Below, one piece after another: positions 9,436 through 21,449 of a DNA stretch of 64,000 bases. How positions within the stretch are numbered: position 1 is the first letter of the stretch; every line of letters starts with the position of its first letter. A program made the translations under genes and the position numbers. Below the pieces are notes generated by a model, which was given only the letters and a program-made list of their open reading frames with translations, did no database searches and was not told the DNA's origin. The stretch spans positions 18,442,545-18,506,544 of the forward strand of contig NC_081551.1 of NCBI RefSeq assembly GCF_901000735.1, read 5' to 3'. Source of the DNA: Corylus avellana (Eukaryota; Streptophyta; Magnoliopsida; Fagales; Betulaceae).

Positions 9436-12400
9436 TCTTTCTTTCTTTATTTATTTTTTATTTTTTCCTGTTGGGCGTGATCTTGAAATTTTTTATTTTA
9501 TATTAGTTTTTAAATTTGTTGCTCAATTGTCAAAATTAAAAAATTTAATAATTAAATTAGAAACGCAAAAAAAAAGTTATATGAAGGGAAGAAGTTGATG
9601 ATCCAAGAAACGAAAATTGGGTAAGTTTCCAATAACTAACAAACCTAAAATAATACGAAAATAATTACAAAAAATAAAAAAATTGGTCAAACCAGTGACC
9701 TAATTCTCTCAATAATCATAAAAACACAATGGCCTAAAGGAAATTGGAAACGATTGTGCTATTTATGAGAAAAATACAAAAATTTAGTATATAAACAAGT
9801 CCATCCAGTCACACAAATACACATAACTTCTGTTTATTATACATTATTACACCCACCTCTTACTCTTACGCATATTATTGCAGAAATACACGTAATTTCG
9901 GTTTATTATACATTATTACACCTTTTACGCATATTATTTCATAAATACACGTAACTTCGGTTTATTATACATTATTACACCTCTTACACATTATTTCCTG
10001 TTTGATGGGCTGATATTAATTCAAAGCCAGGGAGTATTATAAAGGGGAGTAACAACCGACTTAACTTTAAGATACTTGTAAAGAGCATCCAATCCAAAAT
10101 CACTTCCAAATCCGCTCATCTTGTACCCTCCAAAAGGTAAGTCATTATCGAAAGCAAAATAGCAGTTGATCCAAATGGTACCTGCACGAATTGATCTTGA
10201 GACGGTGTTAGCCACATTTAAGTCCTTTGTCACAATGCCCGCCACTAGCCCATATTTACTCTTGTTTGCCCTCTCAATCGCCTCATCAATTGTTCTGTAA
10301 TTGTTCATAATTAGATTAAGAACAAAAAAAATGAAGAAGCTAGCTAGCTCTTTTATTACAGCTAAAATTGCTAAATAAAATCATTTTATTGCAAAAGTTA
10401 TAGTTAGAGAAAGAAAAAGTAGAAACTAAAAACATATATGTACTGACTTGAACTTGGCGAGGGCCATAACAGGTCCAAATATTTCATCCTTGGCTATAAG
10501 CATTTCTTCCTGCCCAAGTCATCAAGAACAATAACAGATGAAGAAAAAGAAAAACTAAAAATAACCAGATAAGATCCCCATGATGTAAAATGAAGAATAT
10601 ATACCTTAAAATCTGTGAAAATTGTAGGCTCAATGTAGTATCCCTTCCCACCCAACTCCAAGGGTTTGCCCCCAGTTAGCAGTGTGGCTCCTTCTCTCTT
10701 GCCATGCTCAATGTAGGAGAGGATTTTTTCAAACTGCTTCTTATCCACCTACACACAGCAAAATGTGCATTTTCATTGAAACCCTACCAAGGTAAAATTG
10801 GTTGTTTACTTTGCGTTTTATATTGAGTAATGCTAGTAATACAACTGGAATAATATGCCAGTAAAAATCAACATTTAGATCAGAAAAGACTGATTGTTAA
10901 TGACACATCATCTTCAATATTGTATACAATGGTCAATTGTAGTTTTAAGATCTCTGAAAGCCTCACTTCATCATACCTGGGGTCCTTGTTGAACTTTAGG
11001 ATCAAAAGGATCCCCAACTATCCAAGCTTTTGTCTTTTCAACCAATTTCTTCACAAGTTCGTCATATATCCCTTCTTGAACATAAACACGAGAACTTGCC
11101 ACGCATACTTCTCCCTGAAAAATAATGATAAAGTTAAAAATATGTGAAATCGTATAAGCTGGAGAAATAAACCCAAATATATTTACAATGGTAGACCTAA
11201 ATTTGGCACAACAAATAAATTCATAAGGCTTGTTCAAGGCTACATAGCGCACGATAAAGTCAAAAGACTCTTGAGGAGGATGAACATATTCCTGAAAAAG
11301 GTTATATATATATATAGACTTCCTTTATTAACTTCTATTTAGTGTAAATCTGAAAGATGGGTCTCCTTAAAATCAATCTCATATTTTTGGGTGAACCTCC
11401 ATCCTAAAACACGAGATTTATAAAAGTTCGGATTTATTAAGCAAAATATAATGCTATGTATTTATATAGAAAAAGTCGTCTTCTTTAGGAGTTTTTACTC
11501 TTTCTTCTATCCATATCGATTAAAAGTGAGAAGGATATCTCTTGTAACTTTTTTTCGAATTCAATATATATAAAGTCATCCATGGGAATAAAAAATAAAA
11601 GTAACGAGATTTCCTTTAATAGAGATAAGAATATATCCATGAATATGAGACCGACCCACCATTATTAAAAGGTAAAGTAGCTTTACTTTCCAAGTTGACA
11701 AGGGAAACAATTAAAAGACTCGAGTATAGAATATGAAGGGAGGAAAAGCTCATAATGGTTTCCTAATTTAGGACCCGATCCTCTCCTTTTTTCCTCTCCA
11801 TTTCAAAGGAAATAGAGAGGAGCTGGTCTCTTATTTTATAAGGGTATAATGGTTATTTTATCTTTTTTTTGGACTATTCTACCCTTATAGAAATGAGGAC
11901 CAACTCCTCTTAATTTCCTTTGAAATGAAGATGATCCTTCTCCCCTAACTTATGGCCCGTCTAAATCAAGTGGACCTAATGGTATCTTGCATAGTTGCAT
12001 ATCACAATCTTGCTTATATATATATATATATATATCCCACAAAGATAAGCAATTAACGTGTAGAAATAAGAGCTATATAATTAAATCGGTAGCAAAATTA
12101 ATAATTAGTTGATCTCAAAGACGGGCCATTTAAGAATAAAAAGTATTAATGGACGTACCTTGGGCCTATTTTGATTTTGGGCTTTTTCACTGTGATACAA
12201 CGTTGGAGTTTACAACCTTTTAAGAAAAGTTTGCATAGTTGAGCCCAATTATTACCTTTTGCTGCTCAGTTCAGGTGAATCGGGTTATACCAGATGGGCT
12301 AGGATGGGTTCCATCGCACCGAGTAAGATCAAGTTGGAAATAGCAAGGTCAAATGAAGTAAGGTCGAGCTATGTTGGGCTTGATCAAACCATATTGGAAT

Positions 12401-15400
12401 TGAATGGAGTCATAGATGAGGAGGTCAAGTGAGGTTAGATTATTTCATCACATTTTAATAGTGATGGTTTTTTTACAAGTGATAATTCAAATATTGATTT
12501 TTATTGCTACGCCATCCAATTGTATGTTAATTATACATGAGACTACTAAAAAATAATACTCAATTATCTACACTCTGTAGATTGACACCAAAAAGAAGGC
12601 TATTCATCAATTGTGTGACCGAATACCTGACAGATTGTCCATGGCACGAATGGATCGTGAGTGAAGCTAGCAGATAAGATTAATAGGATACTAGAAAAAT
12701 GTCATAAGAACATGAATTTAATACTATGATAAAATGAAGGACACAAAACTATAGCTATATGAGAAATAATTTATTTCCTTTCCCGGTCCATCTCTCATCC
12801 TTCTACTTTAATTTTCAAAATCACTATTAGATTTGTTGGGTCTATATGTGAGACATACATGGACCCCAAAGATTCAATGATGATTTTGAAAAATGGAAAG
12901 ATGAGAGAAGAACCAGAGAAGGATTTATAATACGTCTCTAATTATATATCACAATGAAATAAAAATCACTTCACCTTGTTATGTAGGATGCCCGTGAGAG
13001 CCAGCTGAGCAGCTAGATCTACATCGGCATCATCAAAAATTATGAGGGGAGACTTGCCTCCTAATTCAAGCGAAACCACTTTCAAATTGCTTGTTGCTGC
13101 TGCCTGCATTACTTTGCGTCCTACTTCTGTGGAGCCTGTGAAACTCACCTGAAAAAGAAAGAGCAAGCATATATAAAATTGATGTAAGAGCACATGCAAA
13201 GCAATGAAGTTGCCATGGAATTTCCTCGAAATATTTACACGAAGACAAACACTTAGTAAAAAACTAGAAATTACCGCATCAACTTCCATATGAGAGCTAA
13301 TTGCAGCCCCAGCTGTCGATCCAAATCCAGTTACAACATTGAGCACTCCATTAGGGATACCAGCCTTAAACAGGAAAAACCAAAATGGTAATGCAAAAAA
13401 TATCAGTAATATGAACAATGTATGAATTAATCATTAGTCATAAGTGTGCAACTCAATCATCTAAACTTACAAGCTTAGCAAGATGAGCATAATAGAGAGC
13501 CGAGAGAGGTGTTTGCTCAGCAGGTTTGACCACCATGGTGCACCCAGCGGCTAAAGCGGGGCTAACCTTCATGAAGAACGAGGTGCTTGGAAAGTTCCAA
13601 GGAATGATGTGTCCTACCACACCAATAGGTTCACGCAATGTGTGTGCATGAAATTCACGGGACATTTTCAGTACCTCTCCATGAATTTTATCAGCTGCAC
13701 CTGCATAGTAACGAAGATTACTTGATACCAAAGGAATGTCCATGGCCTTACCCGCACTGAACAATTTCCCAGCATCAATAGTATCCAAGGCAGCTAGTTC
13801 TTCCACATTTTGATCAATCAAGTCTGCGAATTTCATCATTATCCTTGCTCTCTCCTTATAATGATTAAGAACCCCACAAAAAAAAAAAAAAAAGGTTATA
13901 TAAGGACCTATGTCTCGGTACTTGTGAGTATTGAGTTTCACATTGAAAAAGTATAAAGAAAAATAGTAATTAATATACTTAAGTGGACCCAAATGTATTA
14001 GTTCAAGCTTTTGGGCTAGTGTGGTCTCCAAATATGTATATATATTAATGTATTCTTAGTAAAAAAACTCATCAACTTATACAATAAAAACATAAATCGA
14101 CTTATAATAGGAAATTATATAAATCAATAATATAAAATCAGAATATATTCCAACAATTTTGTTTTTGTTTTTTGTTTTTTTTTGTTTTGGTTGTAAATTA
14201 ATAATTTAACCAGATGGGAAAAATTAAGAATAGAGAGTACATACAGAGCCAGGGAAGCGAGGCCATGGGCCAGAGTCGAAAGCATGACGGGCAGCCTTGA
14301 CGGCCAAATCAACATCTTCTTTATTTCCTTCTGCTACTCTTGCTATCACCTCTCCTGTTCTTGGATCAATAGTCTCCAACGTTTTCCCTATTTAAATATT
14401 AGTAAAAATGTTAAGTGTTAAAAGAATTAACTTACCCAAAAAAATTAATTATTTCGTAACACACAAACTTCTACATTTGTTTGGACTATTAAAAATTTGA
14501 GAATCTCATATTTTAAAAAATTCGAGAGCACCTTAATCCTCCAATAACATGCTAACATGTGTTAATAAATTGTAAAACAATTGTATGTAAGTGGTAGGTT
14601 TAGTATTTTTCTTTTGAAATTATTATGAAAAACATCCTCTTGTACGTGTTACATTATTAGATCCACCACCCTAAAACTCAATCGTGGAATTGATGTATAA
14701 ATTTTTAAATACAATATCAAAATGAGAATCCCATAGTCAAACAAATATGAAGGGAAGATAGCAAATCAATTAGTAAAGGATAGATAATGACAAGGGATGA
14801 GATATGTCACGTCAAGGAAGATTATGCACCATGTACCTATAGACGATAAATAGATTACACACGAAACGAAATGGACGTCAAATGCAAATAATTTTTTTTA
14901 AAAAAAAAAAAATTGTTTTGTTGGATATTTAATAATATTACTTATACTTTCAAGTTCAAAAACCTTGAACCGATTGATTGTTTACCATACATAGTTTACT
15001 AAATTTATTTAGTGACGGCGGTGGGTGTTGCTTTCGATCTGAAGATAAGGCTGACAGCATATGACAGAGGCACATGCATAAATGTACGTACTCCTAGTAA
15101 CTTGTTTTTGTTTTTGTTGGAACTATATATATATATATATTCAGTAGTAAATTTGATAAGAACAAAAAACAAAAGATTTGTGTAATACTTCTCGAATGAA
15201 AATAGTGACGAAAACGGAAAATCAACACAAAGAAACACAAATGGATCAGATGAAGTTCGTGAGAAAGTTTTGAAGACATTCATATATATGCCGTGTGGCT
15301 TGTGCTTCTTCTAGATCATTAATGGAGTTCATGGGAAAGAGGTCATTCCCTGTTATTTTATTTTTCTTTCTCATAAATTCTGTAGCCTCTTGTTGGGTCA

Positions 15401-16672
15401 AAGAATAATAATTTAATTAGTTGTGTGGCATACTGTCGAATATATGTATAGATTAGCAAGATTTTTTTTTTTTTTTCTCTCTTTTTAGTTCTTTTTAATT
15501 TGGGCCTTAATTAATTAGTATATAAACTGCATGCTGTATAGTCAGCCTAGTATCTTAATATAAACTACATGTCGGAATACATGGGGTATCATCGGAGTGA
15601 AAATATTGTCTGAAAAATCTAAACGTATGAAGTAATTAAGCAGAAGAAAGAGATGTAGAAAATTGAAAACCTGAAATGGAATCAACAAATTCTCCATTGA
15701 TGAACAGCTTGGTGAACTTAATCGTTGGGATCTTCACAAAAGAGTCCACCTTACTCGCCATCTGATCGATCTTTCTCTTTCTCTCTATCTTTCTCTCACA
15801 CGCGTTTCTGAAGCAGAGCTCCTCCTGCTTGCTGTCTTCTCAATTAATATACAACTCAGTCGTTCACTATTCACTACATATATGGACAGTAGCATTTGGT
15901 GTAATTGTGAAAAAAAAATAAATAAATAAAAAGCTTTTCAATAATTTTTTTAACTGTTCATTATTTAATTCTAAATTTTTCTCGAAAAATAAAGAGAATG
16001 AAAATAAATCTAAAATGCTGAAAAAAACTACAACATATATATTATAATTTTTTTTTTTGGTACGGCGTGCAAGTCAAATTCGACATCAGTCAAATAGGTT
16101 AAAAATAATATTTTTGATATCTCAAATACAAAAAATGATGTTTAGTAGACTCTCTTACAACTATGATAATATCAATCATTAATTTTTATTTTTACAAATC
16201 CTTGTTGATCTAAAGGTTAATTTTCAGTCATATGAGAGTCTATTAAATAGCAGTACTCATCAAATACCATAATTGAGATGGCATTTGTGTTATGTTAAAA
16301 TACTACTAGTTCCAAAATTTTAAGTTGATATGAAATATTAAGTTTTATTAATTAATTGATATTTTAACACTTCTCCTAACATGTGATTTAAATTCTCTTT
16401 CAACAAATAAGAATATCTAACACGTAAAACTCAAGATTTTATATTCAAAATTATTTAAATGAGAATAATTTCTATAAGGTCTTGGCATAAATCAAGACCT
16501 TTGTGCCTACCAATAAGAGGTTGACACCTCATTTTGGAACAAGATAACAAAATGAAAACACAACACCGGATCATACCAAATTTAAACCCTAAAAAAACTC
16601 TTCATCTACTTTTCACATTAACCATCCATTACGCAGCCGCCGCCGCGCCACTACCCATGCCGGCAACTTACC

Positions 16673-16704
<32 letters not shown>

Positions 16705-17004
16705 TCTACCCCCCAAGTTACACCACCCACCATGCCGCCGCTAACTAGATGCCGGATGTCACCACCCATGCCGGTAAGTTATCTATCTCTCTCTCTCTCT
16801 CTCTCATCGACCGCCCACACTGCCAGATCTCTTAGCTTCCTCTCTTTCTCCGAATCTAATGTTCAACCATTGATACATTAATCCCTAACTATGAGATCTC
16901 CTCAATTTCACATTACCATGCCCACCGCAATAAGCTTAGACCAAAACTGCCATAGATGTTGCTTGATGAAATCAAGACAAAGAGAGGGATGAACCTAACA
17001 AAGC
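9436..17004. repeat. Overlap block A/B, right copy (start of piece B)
   Basis: This block starts at the first base after the N run and repeats 1512-9335 throughout. It lacks the 176-bp fold-back MITE and about 65 bp in the same intron. The identical order of exons, introns and flanking transposon supports allelism. Confidence 0.85.
10021..15761 (-). CDS. Aldehyde dehydrogenase ALDH-a, copy in piece B
   Basis: The same nine-exon gene as at 2098-8086, again with an open frame of 499 residues. Exons are 15671-15761, 14245-14387, 13471-13854, 13275-13364, 12975-13148, 10977-11114, 10605-10748, 10448-10509 and 10021-10294. By eye the protein differs from the other copy at four places: Gln-Lys in the exon 9 ERAN(Q/K)SKYG stretch, Ser-Pro in exon 7 GGK(S/P)LEL, Thr-Ala in exon 5 DLA(T/A)QLA, and Gln-Glu in exon 3 MSR(Q/E)FHA. 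Catalytic Cys298, Glu264 and Asn165 are present. Introns are almost identical, which is unusual for paralogues and expected for alleles. Function as for the other copy. Confidence 0.93.
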
Positions 17005-17246
17005 TTTGTGCGATGGAGTTTGTTCCATTTAGGGCGGCGACGTCCGGCTTCCGAATGAGCGGCGGCGGTGGCATAATGGATGGTTAATGTGAAAAAAGTA
17101 GATGAAGAGTTTTTTTAGGGTTTAAATTTGGTATGATCCAGTGTTTCATTATCATTTTGTTATCTTGTTCCAAACTGAGGTGTCAACCTCTTATTGGTGA
17201 GCACAAAGGTCTTGGTTTGTGCCAAAACCTTATAGAAATTATTCTC
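16461..17246. mobile_element. Mutator-like element E1 with long terminal inverted repeats
   Basis: This 786-bp element is flanked by perfect 9-bp repeats TATTTAAAT (16452-16460 and 17247-17255). Both ends read GAGAATAATTTCTATAAGG inward, and the inverted repeats extend roughly 190 bp with few mismatches. The core is GC-rich and CT-repeat-rich (GCCGCCGCC, ATGCCGG, CTCTCT runs), unlike its AT-rich surroundings. Long inverted repeats plus 9-bp duplication fit a non-autonomous Mutator-like element, possibly one carrying captured host sequence (Pack-MULE type). No transposase is present. Confidence 0.82.
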
Positions 17247-17377
17247 TATTTAAATTACTATTTATCATGCATACAAATTTAAATTAATAAAAAAATTAAA
17301 TTTATTTATTTAATTAATACTTTATATTATTTAATTATCCTACCGATTGTCCTTTAATTATGCTTTGAAATTGAAAC

Positions 17378-18126
17378 TAGGCTTGGGTATCGGTCAAAAT
17401 TGTCCGATTTTGGCTCTTATCTAATTTTCGGTTAAACGGTTTATTAACCAATACCGAACCGATAAGAATTTTAACCGAAATTATCGGTTATAACGGTACA
17501 CGGTTAAACGGTTTAACCGTGGGCTTTATATTGATTTGTTTTATTGGGCCAAAAATAAGTTTTTTTGACTTTTGAGAGCCAAAATACTTTTTGTTGGGCT
17601 AAAATAACTTATAAAAAATGAGTTGTTTTAGGACCCAAATACTTTTTGTTGGGACCCAAATATTTGTTTTTTGGGCTAAAAATTGAAGTTTTTTTATATT
17701 GATCCACCACAACTTTTTTTTATATTATAAAATACATTTTTTCAAAGCAAATGGACTAATTAACATAATGAATGCTAATTAGACTAACAAAACTAGTTAA
17801 TGAAAAATGCTTTCACCAAAGGCAAAGAAATCCCAATCAATGCCATCACCAAAAAAAAAAAAATCAAACCTACTTAAACCCAAATTAACATAAGGTTACA
17901 TAGGTATATATATAATCTCAAAACTACGTCGTTTTGGCATCCATACTTAACGGTTTATATCAGTTAAACGGTTAACCGATATGAAGTTTCTAACCGGACC
18001 GATAAGCATACTGGTATAAAAAATTTAACCAATAAGGATATCGGTATATCGGTTATGGTTAATATCGATTTGGTTGAAACCGATACATGGTTAGTAATCG
18101 GTAACCGATTAATCTGTCCACCCCTA
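17378..18126. mobile_element. Non-autonomous hAT-like element
   Basis: About 749 bp start TAGGCTTGGGTATCGG and end GTCCACCCCTA, resembling hAT termini of the TAGGGGTGGGCA type. The target repeat ATTGAAAC is at 17370-17377 and 18131-18138, with 4 extra bases on the right here; in the allelic copy (26912-27657) it abuts exactly. The subterminal zones are dense in CGGTTAAACGG and ACCGAT motifs. It has no coding capacity. Confidence 0.75.
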
Positions 18127-18130
18127 ATTA

Positions 18131-18490
18131 ATTGAAACTAATGGCTAAACTGTGTGTGAACAAACTAAGAAAACAGAATAAAATGAATGATAAAATATGG
18201 AACGTGCTTGGCGTGAAAACAATTGCTAATTGGCTCTATTCCCATGGCCCAGGCGGCTGTAATCATAATATAATATTATAATTATTATAATAAATTTTAT
18301 CAATTAATCTGCCAACCCCTAATTGAAATTAATGGCTAAACCGTGTGCGGACAAACTAGGAAAACAGAATAAAAATTATAAAATGAATGATAAAATATGG
18401 AACGTGATTGGCGTGAAGTGCTAATAGGCTCAATTCCCGGGGCCCAGGCGGCTGTAATCATAATATAATATTATAATTATTATAATAAAA
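18131..18490. repeat. Two-unit tandem duplication, about 190 bp each
   Basis: Two units begin AATTGAAA(C/T)TAATGGCTAAAC and end in ATTATAATAAA. The first unit finishes with TTAATCTGCCAACCCCTA, a copy of the preceding hAT-like terminus. The duplication therefore took in the end of that element and postdates its insertion. Confidence 0.7.
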
Positions 18491-18499
18491 TTTCCTTCT

Positions 18500-19890
18500 C
18501 CAATCGGCTTTGAATTATCTGTTTATTTACTATTTAGCCAATAATTCAGTTGGTCAAGAAAGCACTACAAAACATACCTGCTCTGCCCCGAGCTTTTTAT
18601 TTATTTTTTATTTTATCACCAACTTTGATTTGGAATACTTAATTTAGCTGTCCTATTGCACCCTTGGTTAGGGATTGAGATTAATTTCTAGGCTCAAAAC
18701 TTTAGCCTTTCACCACCGAGAGTGAGATCTAGTGGCATTTGGATTGTCACCGTGAAGACTAGATTTTAAGTTTGAATTTCGCAATGAAAAATGATTGGAG
18801 TTATTGGCTTGGATGCTACTAAAATCTTTAATAGGGCTAATGTTAACGTATGACTCGATTGGTCTTAAAAAAGCGCCTGTGTTTTTTACTACTTAGGTTT
18901 CTCATGAGTGATGTCCAACGAGTAAGTATTAGTTATTACTATGGTCATAGTCGGCTAAAGTAGCCACACCGATCACCCCTTCTTGCTGTTCGTTGTTCAA
19001 AGAACAAGCCACGAAATCAATTGGGCCAAATACCATCCACGACCATAATCACTCTCCATGGCATGGCATCCATCGATAATCTTTTGAAATCAGGATATAA
19101 AACAAATAATAATTTTCAGAGTTTAAGAATATATGTCGAAGCTATCTCCTTGATATTGTTGAATCAAGTATGTTGTTAATTAAATAGTAGCAGGAAAATC
19201 TTCCCCTTCCCCCTTACTATTTTCTTAATGTGGCCTTGATAAATTTTGCGAGCATGTATATATATGAAATGTGCATTTTTATATATAAAATGCTTTTATC
19301 ATTCATGTTGTGCCTATTGTTTTAAGTGTAAGGAAAATGAAATTAATAATGGATAAATGCTAGGAATACACAAAGATTTACAAAGGGAGGATCGAGCATT
19401 TCCAGCAGAGCTTCTAGTAAGTGAGTGAATTCCAGGTGAATGAATAAAGTAATTTTAATTTTAGGAATTAGATTAAATTATAATAGTTTATAGACAAAGT
19501 AATAATTCTGAAAAACTTTAAGGAGACACGTGATTATTACGAAAAATAAACTGTGGTTGATGAAATTTGATTTAATCTCAAAAATTTATTTTAGGCTTTG
19601 CTTTTTAAGAATCAGAGGATTCTATTTGAGAATAATAGAGTTATTTTAGGTTATAGTGATAATATAAAATGATAGTATGGTAAAAAGAAAAAAGAAATAA
19701 AAATGAGAGCAATTTCGTAATTAAAAGTTACAAGGTAAACTTTTAGGTAATGTTTTAAAGTTGAAAAAAAAAAGAGAGGGCAAAATCAAATAAATGTAAT
19801 TGCAGTGGGTTGTTTGATTCAAAAATTGATGCAGACTTTGTTATTTATTTCACACACCTTTAATAAACGAAAAATGGTGGTGAGAAGTCA
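18500..19890. other. Intergenic DNA, no gene seen
   Basis: AT-rich sequence with stops in all frames. No promoter, RNA gene or transposon end was recognised. The same stretch recurs in piece C as about 28020-29395. Confidence 0.5.
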
Positions 19891-20110
19891 GAGTTTACCT
19901 ATGCGTTGGTGGAAAGGTAACCTCACACCATTGCTTTTGCCAAAATGGTCCATAAAACCCACACCATTGCAAAGTCAGAATTGACCTCTGCGTTGGTGGA
20001 ATGCTTTTGCCAAAATGGTCCATAAAACCCACACCATTGCAAAGTCAGAATTGACCTCTGCGTTGGTGGAAAGGTAACCTCACACCATTGCTTTTGCCAA
20101 AAGGAAAATA
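19890..20110. repeat. 70-bp VNTR, two full units
   Basis: A 70-bp unit containing CATAAAACCCACACCATTGC starts at 19951 and 20021. Flanking partial copies carry GGTGGAAAGGTAACC. The allelic array in piece C has three units. A diverged single copy of the same sequence flanks the Copia element (45415-45500 and 49975-50065). Confidence 0.85.
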
Positions 20111-20214
20111 AATAATTTTCCGGCATTTGAAGCAGAACGAAAAATGAAGCATATAAGTATGCAGTGCGAACTTTAGTCTCCATATAGTTTTAAAGTAAAC
20201 AAGAGTTATATATA

Positions 20215-20485
20215 TAATTAATTTATTATTATTTTTTTTTAGGTAAATCTCTTCTCATTCCATAAAGCTAGGATTCAAAACATAAAGTTATTACATTACA
20301 GAGCATAAAGCTTTTAAAAATATAGGCAAAAACAATTCGATTACAAAGTCGTAGATACCTCGAAAAATCTAACAATCAAATTGTATCCATGACCTCCGAT
20401 TTCACCCATGTACAAACTTCATTTATGGCATAGATATTCTCCGGGCAAACTAGATCTAAGACATGGTAAATCATATCCGTACAAA
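20215..20485 (-). mobile_element. Retroposon-like remnant, minus strand
   Basis: Read on the minus strand this begins near GTCTTAGATCTAGTTTGCCC, passes TCTGTAATGTAATAAC and ends in an A-rich tail with ATAATAATAA. Related tails occur at 42105-42400 and 44189-44350. The shape fits a LINE-type or SINE-type 3' end; no reverse transcriptase is present. The family is not recognised. Confidence 0.4.
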
Positions 20486-20747
20486 AAAAAAAAATTATTT
20501 AACCGGCCGTGAGAGATAAGCCCTCACACCAAAAAAAGTTACGACTATTAATGTTTATCTTTATGTTTATGTTAAATAATTTACTGTTTGGATTATGAAG
20601 TTATGTTATCCTTATGTTATGCCTAATGAATTTCTAAGAAATACCTAGATTCCAATCTTATACAGTTATACGGATGTAATCCATGCTTTGGCATGGAATG
20701 CAATGCTTGTAGTACTTCTTAAATAAATATGAGTTATTCACGAACTA

Positions 20748-20938
20748 CTCTTTGTCTTCTTTGTTTTTTGGTTTTTGGCTATATCATGTTGAGGTCTAAA
20801 TACAATGATCTCTCTTCGTCTTCTTTCTTTTTAGGTTTTCGGCTATATGATGTTTATGTGCTAAATACAATGATATCTTTCTTAGTCTTCTTTGTTTTTA
20901 AGTTTTTGGCTATTTGATGTTGAGGTGCAAAATACAGT
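20748..20938. repeat. Three-unit minisatellite, about 63 bp per unit
   Basis: Three diverged units share GTCTTCTTT, then TTTTTGGCTAT, then a TGATGTT and CTAAATACAATGAT block. A CT microsatellite follows. The allelic copy is at 30322-30515. The short open frame across it is repeat-derived. Confidence 0.7.
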
Positions 20939-21449
20939 GCCCTCTCTCTCTCTCTCTTTGTGGGAGAATCATAGAGAATTATATCATGCATGAAAATAAC
21001 AAGTAACTTATCTCTGCACTGCAACGTTAGTGTTAATTGATTAGTTTGACAAGACATACTATTAATTAATTGAATATTACGTTGATAAAGGAACCTAATT
21101 GAAATCGAAGAAAACTTAAAAATGTAATTGTCAAAATTAAAAACCAAATAATTAAAAAATTAAAATCGCATGAAAATTTAAAGACTAAAATACAAATTTT
21201 AGGATATTGAGTTTCGTCCAAGTCCAGTTACACAAATACAAATAATTTTTGGTTTATTATACATTTTACACGTATTATTTTCCATTTGCTAGGCTTAAAG
21301 GGATATTAACAAGTAATGCCAGGGAAATCTTTTTTTTTTTTTTTATCCTTTTAAAGTTGACGTGACTTTTAAAATCACAATCGAATTTAAATTAAATAAT
21401 AATTTTAAAAGTTACATCAATTTAGAATGATACAAAATGATATTTGGCA

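Noticed and set aside
2098..15761. A genuine recent tandem duplication of ALDH-a
   Set aside because: The duplicated blocks begin and end exactly at N runs, the order fits overlapping contigs, and introns are as similar as exons. Kept open as the alternative, but judged less likely.
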